Of a stretch of 64,000 nt of DNA, positions 1-11,600 are shown piece by piece. Numbering within the stretch: the first letter of the stretch is position 1; the number at the start of each line of letters is the position of its first letter. A program made the position numbers and the translations under genes. The DNA comes from Varroa destructor (taxonomy: Eukaryota > Arthropoda > Arachnida > Mesostigmata > Varroidae): the NCBI RefSeq assembly GCF_002443255.2, contig NW_019211459.1, positions 5,222,075 to 5,286,074 of the forward strand. Direction: 5' to 3'. The notes beneath the pieces are model-generated. The model was not told where the DNA came from. It saw only the letters and a program-made list of their open reading frames with translations, and did no database searches.

Positions 1-2516
1 ACTGAATCACTCTAGATATAAATTGTTTGGTATTACTGTGAAGATCATGCAGTAAAAGGCTCACAATATATTCTGATTTTTCGGTCTCTTTTTACCAATT
101 ATTAGCTTGCTGAAGGTAAACAGATTTTTTTTCAACCGACTTATGAAACGGTACGGTAACAAAATTCCGTAGTAATCCTTTTGACGCTGATATTTGAACC
201 AGCGATGGTTGCATACTCATTGTCATTATGGTGACGTAAGTTGTGGATTAGCTGCCCAGACCAGGTCGCCCAATCGAGTGCTTTCTGTGCAAGCACAACT
301 TAGATAACTTTACCACTTAATACAACGTTTTTGCTGGATTTTCTACTGCAAGTAGCAACACATTTTGAACTGGTTAACCTAACTAACCCAACTACAGATT
401 TCAGGTGTTTATTTCTTCATATATATATATATATTATCAGAATATCTCAGACAATATTTCCTCTGATCAAGAGAGTGGGATTAATCGTTGATTAGTCATC
501 AGACATCTGAAGGTCCAAATGAATGTTTGTTTCAATAACTTTTCTGGAGTAGGGATAATTTATCAGCAAATGATTAAGCGTCTTTCCTGTTTTTTATCAT
601 CGCTTGATCCTTGTATCGCTGGTTACTAGATATAAGTGCAATAAAATAGACAAACTCTTACTTTTGTTGGTTCCTCCGAAGCGCGTTCGCGCACTTCACT
701 CCCGCACATCGGCACTCAACAAACTCAGCTCGTAAATAAAATAAAGGGACTAACGTAATGGATACCCGAGCTTCGAAAAAAAAATAATATCTAGAAACTT
801 ACGTTTTAATTTATTTAGCTTTTATATTTCTCCTAATCTCTTTTCAGACCCGAAGAATGAATAGTTAGCACTGGACAAGTAGATTGATGAAAAACATGTT
901 CATTAATTTTAATGCCCTGTTTCAAAAAAGCGCGCGATAAAGATTTGCTCACTGTCTGCTTCGTTGTTTTAGTCAGCAAACCATTCGTGGGACATTGCAT
1001 TAGCGCAAGAGAGGGTCTTTTGTTTAGAACGAAATGTTTATGCTTGGTTTGGAACGTCGGCAATTGTGTCTGTGGGCTCCGGTGAAGCCATACGTTACCT
1101 GATTCGGTTCTGTACCCTGTGATTAATTCTGTGGCGTGTCGAGCGATTTCCATTCTATGTATGAAATGTAAATTGAAAACAAACTGTGCACTATTGGATG
1201 TTGTTAGAATTAGGACGCGTTTGAGTGAGTTTGACTCCTTGTAATTTCAGCACATAGCAAGTACGTATTATAACGTACGCCCATATAAGCCCCAGATTTC
1301 AACTGATTTGAAATCTTGAAATGCTTTTGCGATTCGATGTTGTTATGTATTAGGCTATGAAGTAATGCGAGGCCACAAACTTTTTTGAATACAATTTTCA
1401 GAGACGCTTCCAATTGATTTCAAGTGCATCATTGCTATGTTATAGTCATTAGTTTCTTTTTATCTAAATGTGCGCTCAACTTTTTTCATCGTTTCTTATT
1501 GGGTATTTAGTGTCTCAAACCTCCACATGCCAATCATTCAAACACAAGTGCTAATTGGTTTTCATCCTGTTCTCTCCAGGGAATACCTCCGCGATGTACA
1601 GTTTTAGGCGGGACGCCTAAGCAATTCCTGGTATTTCCTGGGTAGCGTCAAACTAGAGATAAACACATGACAGTTGTCTTTTACTTTTTTAGTGATACAT
1701 TCATACCATTCACATTAGTCGGTTCCGTATAGATTACATATTGGCTTAGTAACCCCCACAAAAGCACATTAGGCGGGTGTTTTTTTAATGTCAATCAACT
1801 AATTATAAACAACTAGTGCATAACGCGCTGGAAATCGATTCTGATGGTTCCAACGGATGTTGGCGGTACTAGATGCTTGTATTATCGGTTTTGAAAGGTT
1901 CTTTATTCTTAATTTATTGTTTTCAAAAAGTGTACTATTTCAAAAAAAATCCCTATTGCGGTGAACAATAACGTTTGTGTAAGATCTTTTATTCAGTAAA
2001 ATAGTTCTGTTTTCTGACCACCCAAATTGAGATAACAATCTATATATAATTTGCGGTTGCTTAACAAAAGCCACTCACTTTAATGTGACGGCTTGGGTTG
2101 GCACAAAGCACTAAACAAAGAAACAAGTATTTGTTTATTTGTAATAGTTTGATTTTACAAAAGTACTTTTTGAGATGCTTCTGATTACAAATTCGTTAAA
2201 AATAAAATGGAAGAAGCGTATCTGAAAACGCATTTCTGTTTGTGAGGTTAAGAACGTTAATAGCTTGACATCGATACTATCTTTTTCTGTTTATTTACGT
2301 TTATGTTCTAGAGGTATTGACCTGAATATATTTAATTTGTAATTCTTAATACTAACTTAGTTTAATTATGGGCTTAGATTATAGGTTGACTATGTTAATG
2401 CGTTTCTTATAGTCAAAGTAACTAAGCTAATTCGCTAATTTGTTAATTAAATTTGGGTGGATTATAAACATCTAAAAACGGGTCTTTAATTGTTTTTGTG
2501 TTACGTCTGGTTCCAG
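1..2516. other. upstream region, no recognised gene
   Basis: AT-rich DNA upstream of RBM25. I see no conserved coding segment on either strand; the longest open frames are about 100 codons and look random. A GC-richer pocket at about 668-735 could hold a promoter or an untranslated first exon of RBM25, but no motif proves it. An 8-unit AT repeat lies at 419-434. A small 7-bp hairpin (arms TTAGGCG / CGCCTAA) lies at 1604-1620. Confidence 0.4.
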
Positions 2517-2536
2517 TCTCTATTCGCTATCTGGCT

Positions 2537-2644
2537 ATGGCTTTTCCAGGTCCACGTGGAACGCCTATAGGGGGTTTGCCCCTTCTGAGCGCGCCAGGAT
2601 TCATGCCGCGGCCTGTTCTAGGTCTTCAAGTTATGCCACCAGGG
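2537..2644 (+). CDS. RBM25 exon 1 (coding part)
   Basis: Encodes residues 1-36, starting MAFPGPRGTPIGG and rich in Gly, Pro and Leu, as in the N terminus of other RBM25 proteins. The acceptor TTCCAG ends at 2516, leaving 20 nt of 5' UTR before the ATG. The donor is GTAATT after 2644, phase 0. The true first exon is probably untranslated and further upstream. Confidence 0.75.
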
Positions 2645-5600
2645 GTAATTTGAATCTTAGCGTTGGTCATTACATAACTGTATTTTTACCTATCGCATAG
2701 GTATGATTCTTGTCCAAAACCTCGTGGATGTATATTTATGTGGAAGAATTATGACGACGAAAAATCTGTCTAAGTTTGCTAAGGCTAGAAGTGCGCCTTG
2801 AGTTTAGGGTAGTGGTTACTAAAAATTTTTGAAACTTCTATTTCTGGTAACAGTGAATTACTTAAGGGTCCCAAACGTTAGTAATATCGGTGTGATGTTC
2901 TTTCCTCGGTTTTATGCGTACGGTTAGGTGGTTCCTGTAGTTGGAGTCCCCAATCCTATGGGTATGCCACCGATGCCTCCTCACCCTCCAGAACGAAGAC
3001 CTCCTCGACCTCAATTCCCTAAAAACTCATCAAAGGTGAAATTTAATTCTAACGCATATCTTTTATATTTATATTTCATATCAATCGCTTTGCAATTTTT
3101 AAGAGGAATTCTACATGTTGGTAGGAAATTAGTTAATGATGTGGCTTTCATCGTAAGTGAACACAGAGGAAGTCTAGCCTTGTCATGGATATGTACCCAA
3201 CCTAACCAATCATCGTTAGCATCTCTTTAATACAATCAATGTTAACACAGTGTTAAGTTTTCTTCTAAAATAGACCTATTCTATATTCACTTCGAATCAT
3301 TCAATTATTTTGTAACGAAATATTTTCGTGGTCGGTTATCTTTATTACGCGCTGTGCCTTGTGACACGTAAATGTACCACTTATAGCGTATCATTTACTA
3401 TTACAAATCCTACATATAACCGTTGCATAGTTATTGTTAAGAATTGTGCACAGTTTTCAATGGCGAATTTGTGTTGGCTCGAATAATGACCCGACACTAA
3501 TGAGAGCATACTTTTAAATATTACAGTCATCGTCCGGGCAACAGCCAGCCGATGATAAAAACCAAACGATCACCGTTTTTGTAGGCAATATAACGGAACG
3601 TGCAACTGACGGGCTAGTTCGCGCCGTTTTGGCCAAGTGCGGGTAAGTAAATGGGCCAATTTTTAATAATCTCAAGAAAATTTTAGCGAAGCGGTTTCAC
3701 TATATAGTATGCCGTCTATATACACTATGGAAGACAATAGTATCTATCGGCACACCAAGCATCTAGATGTTTTTAATCAGTTGGACTTTATAATTATGCG
3801 TACAAGAAACACTATTTATTTTCTAACCTGGGATTTTAATATTCTTATGGTTCTCCGTCATATCGTCTTCAGGTTCATCGCCAATTGGAAACGCGCACAT
3901 GGAGCAAATAACATTCTTCAAGCTTTTGGATTTTGTGATTACGCGGAACCTGACGCTGCTATTCGAGCAATCAGGTTAGGGTTCTTAGGAGGGCAAATGT
4001 GTTTGATGTACCAAAAAAATACAATGATTACGCTGCTCTACAAAAGCAGCCATAATGTATTTAATGTGAATTGAAAGAGCAATACTTGGACAAACAGATC
4101 TCTTTTTCTATCTAAACTCCTATTTTTTTTTTTCAGTAATTTCACCTCTCTAACCGATACCTAGTGATATTGTTAATAGTCAAAAAGAAAATTTACACAC
4201 TAAGTTGAACCTAGTTTGTTAACTGGTTATTTTTGTTCTTGTAATACATGCACTTACATCTGTGTGATGTGTCGGCTGTCAATGAGTTGCAGGTTGCTGA
4301 ATGGCTTAGAGATCGGTGATAAGCAGCTACTGGTCAAAGCTGAAACGAAAACGAAGGACATGCTGGCAAAGCATGAGGCCGAACAGCGCGAGCAACGGCA
4401 AGATTATGACGACTTTTGCAAACAGGTTAAAAACGCAAATTTGCTATAAGGGCTTTTAAAGCTAGATTTACAGCTTCCTCTTCCGCAGTTTTTTTTTTCT
4501 CTAAATGACGCTAAGTGTTAACATTTTTATAACATTTCAATTCTAAGAATGTAAAACTAATTATACATGATTTCGTTACTCTAACATGTCGTGTATCTGG
4601 TGTGTAAAGAGTTCGTACCAGCGAGTACTGTTGAGCATTCAGCTCCTCTATGTCAGCTATCTGTTCTAGGTATGAAGCAACATACATAAAGGCATTTGTT
4701 AACATGACAAGTTGTACGAACGTGCTGTAAAAATGCAGACTGATCGGGAAGTTATGGAGCAAATTCAGCAGCTGATGCGGGTGCACGCCTCGGAACTAAA
4801 GAGCACACGTGACAAGGAGTCGAAGGAGAGCGAAGCTAGCAAGGAACGTCGGAAGGCTCATGAAAAGGTACCAATTTACACTGCAAACTGTTGCACTGGC
4901 CATAACAATATAACGCGGTTTGAGACTCATCTAATGTTTTTTAAAAACGTATTTTGAGGTTGCTTTAGTATGTGCTAATTTTCTTTTTACTTATACAAAA
5001 TATTTGGAAAAAGAGATTAGGAACTCTGTTTTAATTTTCACACTCCATCTTCTGCGGTATAATAATTGCGGTATAATAACCTCAAAAAGACAAACCGGAT
5101 CATAGAAATATGAAAAAGCAATATGAACCACACAAATGATGCGAATATTCTTAAATGCTGGTCATTATATTCGCTACATTCCTTGTAATGTACTTGAGGC
5201 TTTCAATTCTTAAAATAATTTTTCACGTAAAATAGTCTTTTTACGCCTTACATAGTGCAGCATGCAGTACCGATAATTTTCCTTCTTTCTCTATTCCTCA
5301 GGTATTATTGGATGCAATGGAGCACATGAAAAAGTTGGATGAGGATAAAAAGAGTCTCATCACTCGTGAAATCGACAAATTCCGCGATACTCACATGGTA
5401 AGTAGATAATGATTAGAAAGTTAGACCAAGTGCACACTTTGGCATTTCGTTTTTGCTCATAAGTAAATATGATAAATAAATAAATGCAATGTATAATCGA
5501 ATATATACCGCGCTATTGTGCACCATTGTGTTTATATGCAAAGTCCACAATGCCCTAAGAATGTACGCATCATCATAAATAATACTAATTTGCAAGCAAT

Positions 5601-8600
5601 AAGTTGATCTAAGCATTTGACCTGTGATACAATTGTACTGGTAGACTGTAAATTTTTGTGTTCATTATACTAATACAACACCGTGCTACACAATTCTGCG
5701 TGGTATAGAGAGATTTGTGAATCTGTTTTTACACGATTTGCGTGAATTTCTTCAATTTGGAAAACCACAACAGTATACTTTCATGCTAAGCGGCTTCATT
5801 AATATTGTCGCCGAATGACGATTGTCAATTTCCGTTTTGTCATTATTATCTTTGTCTCTCGCGATGTTGTTTTGATTATTGTTCACCGCGAATAGCCGAT
5901 TAGTCCTGATGTTGACCTGCCGATATGTTCATGGGGTGAGTAGATGATGTGCTTATGGGAATGGATATGAATGAATACAGCAAGGAAGAGGGTTTGATCA
6001 ACGGCGTGTGTTTTGTGTGTAATCAAGGACGACTTGTACTGAGGCACGGCTTATATCTATTCGCTAACTTCTGTTTATTTCCTTCTCGCTCTTTCGCTTG
6101 CGTCCCTTCTCTATAGACGCTACAAATGGCCTAAAATGTAATTTAGTTTATAATAGCCATTATTTATCCGCCGTTGTCTACCTATTACAGCTGCTCTATC
6201 TATTTAGTTAGGTTTCTTGTATTTATATGCTTTTTACCTGGAGAAATGCATTTGATGACTTATTTATTATGCTTAGGCCCAGTGATTTATTCTTCGTAAA
6301 AATTCATATGCTCTTGCATATAACTTCTTGTACTAATGGACGTGACCCACAAAAGTTAGACCTTCAGTGTGTTATAATTTGCATAAAGCCCATTACAATG
6401 ATTAGTTTAGTATATTAGATTATTAGCAGATCAGTATATTAGGCTTTTCATTTTACTAATGTGAAATTAAAAAAGAAGAACAAAAAATGTAGTGTTTAAG
6501 AGACTGAAACAAAACCATGCTTATTTATGGAACAAACATTTCCTTCGCAACTTGCAGTGAAGTCACTTGTTGTGGCGGAGTAATTTTAATTGATAATTTT
6601 GTTGAAGACATTTCATATATCATGTCACAAAACTTCATCAACAGGTCTGTTACAGCAATATGAAGTAGTTACGTCGACGGTTATCTCTAATGGGTACATA
6701 TAAGTATTTGGTCTAAAACACATGAGCACAATATGATGATACAACCATTTGGGTATTAGAATCATTTGCCCAACGTGTGCGCCGCCGGGTTGCCCGTACT
6801 AGCGGAACCGTACCACCTGCGAGCATCTCGATCCAATCTATTGGCCTTTTTCGTGATCGAATTGCATTTCCCGTTATCGCTGAACTTCGTGGTCTACCGG
6901 AGCTTTCACCTGAACCTGCACCTGGATCCTCGAACATTATGAGGCAACAACTATACCAACCACATCCGAAAAGCAAGCGTGAGTCAGTATTAGCATCCCG
7001 GTCAGAAACGAAATCTAAGATGGAAATCTTGCTCGAAAAACCGTCGATGCTCAGCGAACCGATGTCAAGTAATCTGGAAAAGCATCTGCAGGTTCGAAGT
7101 TGTGGGGTTTGTGTGCTGATGGTGCTGGTAGTGTGTTCAAATGTGGCGAAACGGGAACCAGAGGCGGATTCGGCGGCGGCGATCTAAATTCGCCCCCCAT
7201 CTTTGTTTAGCTTTCGGCATATACTCTCCGTAACGGTGGTGGTGGTGATAGCGGCGGCGGTGAAAACCATCAACAAGTTTTACAGAAATGTGTTTGATCT
7301 CCTTGATTGTGTTCTAAACCATCTCCCCACATTCCTATTGCATGTTTTTTTTGGTAGGAGTGTTTTTTGCATAGCAGTATCAAATTTCTCGCAAGACGTT
7401 GAGTAGTGTATGCTTATTTCTCATCACCCCGTATTTTTAATAGTTGCACATGAGGTATGACTTCGCATGTCTGACAGTGTACTTGATTTAGTATATATTT
7501 GGAATGCTTTTCTGCTTGAATTCTAACTTCCCGCTGTCGGCTTTGTTTATATTCGAAATCATTTTGCAGCTTCTGCGGGAAATAATGAAAAATCTCATTA
7601 TTGATATTAATATTTGTTAAATGTTATGACATATCGGTCGGTCAGTCAGATTGATTGTTTCGTAGGATATCATTGCTTTTTGCTGTTATAGGAGACTTAT
7701 GCTAAGTATCTGTTAGCGATAGTGTATATTGAATTACCAGCGAACTTTGTGAGGTTTCGCTTACGAGCTTTATCCAAGTTCTATTTTTTGACCAAGCTGG
7801 TCGTTTTAACGCATATCACAGAAAAAAAAAATTGAAATTATAGCACGCATTGGCGCAGCGGTCACAAAAATCTGATGCTCTGTTTATTGGCCACATGAGG
7901 TTTCCCCCATAGTCTCGACGTAATTAGCTAATCAGATTGGGTTACGACAGTTCTGTTGTGATATAATATACTGCGTTCAGATTAATAACGCAGTTATCAA
8001 TAACATTTCAGAACAAGGAAGAGCCAGCACCGAATAGCACACGTCGAGATGAAAAGACGCGCAGCAGTAGTAAGCGGTCCCCACGTCGACGAAGCCGGGT
8101 GAGAAATCTTTATTACTATGGTCTATTAGCAGGTTCAGGATTTTCTGTCCGCTTTGGACGCTTGTGTTGCAGTTTGTTCGATTTCTAACACACGTGTTAT
8201 CCGCGTCTGCCCTGGATGTGTAATTTTTCGCTGCAGAGTCCACGAAGTGCTCGATCACCGCGTCGGAGTCCAGACAGTAACCGTGAAAGGGAACGACGCC
8301 GGTCAGGTGAACGTGAACGGGAAAGGGAGCGCGACCGGGAACGAGATCGCGACAGAGAACGGAAAGCTCAACGGACGCCGGTCGAAGACCCCGATGAAAG
8401 GTATGTAGAGATTAATTGCTTAAACTGTTCTCGTTTCAGGCTGGAAGAGGTCATTAAGGCTGTTTTTCTATTTTTTAAATAATAGTAGCGATGATTATTA
8501 TCGTAGTAACAAGGGTATGTTCTACCACAATGAGAATATAAATATATTGACCAGCTCGTAACTGATAGCAGTGCGCCCTGTGCAATCCCTTCAGAGTTTT

Positions 8601-11600
8601 CTAAAGCTGTCGTTCAAATGAGCCCAGTTCCTCCAGCCTACTACTAGTGCAGCGGGTAAATGAGCTGTTCACATATCATAAATGTGTTAATGATCTAATT
8701 TTTTTCAATTAGAGCTTTAAAAGTGGCTTCAGACTATATTGAGAATTCTCTTTCTGAGCCCCGCAGTATCGAAGAGTCTTTCAACTTAAAATACGATTGG
8801 AATTTTTTCTGTGGTTACAGTTGGAAGAAGTGGGAGGTTTAATATGTTGAGCTACTTTTTAGTTACGAAAATGTTATTCAGTATCCTACTTTTGTTCAGA
8901 AAGTTGCTCGAGTCACCTTTTCTCATCAGAGGGTTGCAGGTCACGGTTTAAAACCAGCTGCGGGTGGCATAGTGCCTCGGACATGCTCTTCGAGCCGTCA
9001 CTTTTTTAATATAATCCAAAATTGTTTCATGGAATCAGTGATGTTTTTATAGAAATCTGCTGCAAATTTCTGAATAAGGGCTTCTTCCTTCATTTTTGAA
9101 TAATCGCTTCTTGTTTTAAATTAAAAGGTTTCCCATTCGTTCTACTGCGGCGGACTTGGTGTTTGTAATACATGCAATATAACTGAGGTGACTTTCAATC
9201 ATAGGTACAAGTGGTCTCCCGCCGTGACACATACACGACAACTGTCATTAATTTCATCGGGATATATTGCATTTAACGACTGACGGAAGATGTCGAAAAG
9301 GTCGCTTAGCGACAAGCCAACAAATTGAGCCAGTTTACCTATTACTTGATGATCTTAAGTGACCCTGGTGTTACCATCACACCATAAGAACACGAATACA
9401 ACGCGCTCGCACTTGCGTCTTTCATCGAAAGAACTTCACATTGGGAGCACCGCGCCGCAGGCGAAGACGTGTAAGGTGGTTATACACACTAGTATTGAAA
9501 TTTGGAAATTTTTAAAGAAAGATTAAACCCAAATTGCGTTGTTCATTTGTCACAGGTACCAAAAAGAATTGCGCGAAAAGGCGAAAGAGCGGGAACGTGA
9601 AATCGCTCGAATGGAACGGGAGAAGCGACGAGAGGAGAAGAAAAACAACGCAACTAGCGGAGCCAACGATGACACTGATGATGAAGAGGCGAGTTTTTGG
9701 TTTTCTCTTGTTTAAAGTGCACATAGATAAGAACAATTGCATAACCTCTTTCATTCTTACACCAATATCAATTTCTTCTATTCACAATTTAATATTAATA
9801 ATTTCTATCCAAGCTAATAGTTTTAAGAATTTGCTATAATAATAGCGAAAATTACGCGGTACTACATAGTAGGCGATTATCTATTTATTAGTTGAAGTGA
9901 ACATGAATATTTAAATTGAATGTCATATTGTGCAATTCGGCTACTAACCAGAATCCCGTTACGATTCTGCTGCGGTTTGTAGGTTTACGAGCGTCGTCGT
10001 CACGAAAAACGCTTACGTGAGAAGGAGGCCAATTATCAGGAACACCTTAAAAATTGGGAAGCGCGAGAGAAGCGCCGGGCAAAAGAGTATGCGAAGGACC
10101 GAGAAAAAGTATGAACGCAACAAAAGTTTTATTTGTAATAAAAGATGCACCAGCAACAACAGCAAATGTATCATTTATGTGTGCTGTTATTGTTCTGCTC
10201 GAATTTAAAGTTGGTCTTTTAAGGAATATTATCGATGATTTTTAAATCGAGAAACATCATAAACTCAAATCGATTGATTATTTGATTTGGCAGGAAGAGG
10301 AACGTATCGCTGAAGAGCAGCGTGAGGCAAAGAGGCTGCGCGAGTTCTTTGAAGATTATGACGACGAACGAGACGATGTGAAATTCTATTCTGGTTCCTC
10401 ACTACAACGAAGGTTTTTGTGGCTATCTTTGTTTTATATAGATAGAACAACTGAGTCGACCACAAATAAGCTCTATTTCGTCAAAGCTACGTTTGCTGAA
10501 GTAGAAAGCGTTTCTTCTATGCTTCTTCAGCAAACAGTTCTTTTCCTTCCGACTTTCCAGAATTGTACACACAATGTAATTCGTACGTTTGTTAGAAATT
10601 ATTTTACAAAATGTGTGAACAAAGGCTTCATTACGAAACAGCTGTTTTCACACGCCGACTAAATTTATGCCAGTTCTGGCATGGCTTAAAGTGATGATGA
10701 CAGCTTATACGTATGGTACATAATAATAGTATCTATCATGCATTATATCAGGGTGCGCGAACGTGCGCGCGAAGCAGAATGGGATCAGCGGGATCGACAG
10801 CGTGAACGTGAGGAGTTAGACGAATTGAAGCGAAGGTTAGCCGAAGAGGGACATCCCGATCCCGAGCGTGAGGCTCTTCGGCGGCAGCAACAACATCAGC
10901 AACAAAATAACTCCACTAATGTGATCGTAATTAGTGATAGTGCTGATCATCCTATTGGAAAGATGACTAGCGACGTTGTCCAGCTTCAGGACGACACCAG
11001 CAGAGGAATGGATGATACGTCAGCTCATGGTGTGTATCACTGCTTTTTAATTATTTCTAAAATAATTAAATGAACATATATATATATATATATATATAGA
11101 TTCAACCAACGCATGGACAGGAAGCATTTTAAAAGGCTTTCAGGAAGTTCTGGTAAGCACTTACGTTCTTACGGCCAACTTACAGATAGAAAGCATAGAA
11201 CTAATGGTTGTGGAATTTTCTGCTTAATGGCAAAAACAGGGAATATCGTACGCAGTGTTCTGAAAACTTTAGCATGTATGCAACTATAATTAGATATTCA
11301 AATTAAATTGCTAGCTAAATTGCAGGCGACGAATCGAAAAATGCTTGAATTAAGTTGTGTGCTTAAATTCTACGCTGTATTTTTTCAACTGATCGTGATC
11401 ACGATCCAGGTACCGGTGAAGACGTTGTCGACGGGGATAATAGCCCAGCTGTTAGCAGAAAGTTCAGCAAGAACTCGAATCTGAACTCTCAGGACCCTCT
11501 ACAGGTATCTGTGTTGTATCTTACGAGCATATTTAAAACAACAAATAGCAAAAAAACTGCCCTATCACTTAATGTGAACTTTTAGCTTTTATATATTTTC

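Noticed and set aside
6760..7091. Cassette exon of RBM25 in intron 7
   Set aside because: The acceptor at 6758-6759 gives the wrong phase for the long frame, and exons 7 and 8 join directly in phase 0 with strong sites.
10752..11029. RBM25 exon 13 ending at 11029 before GTGTGT
   Set aside because: It has the better local donor, but it forces exon 14 into a frame that meets a stop in exon 15; only the end at 11033 keeps the C terminus in frame.
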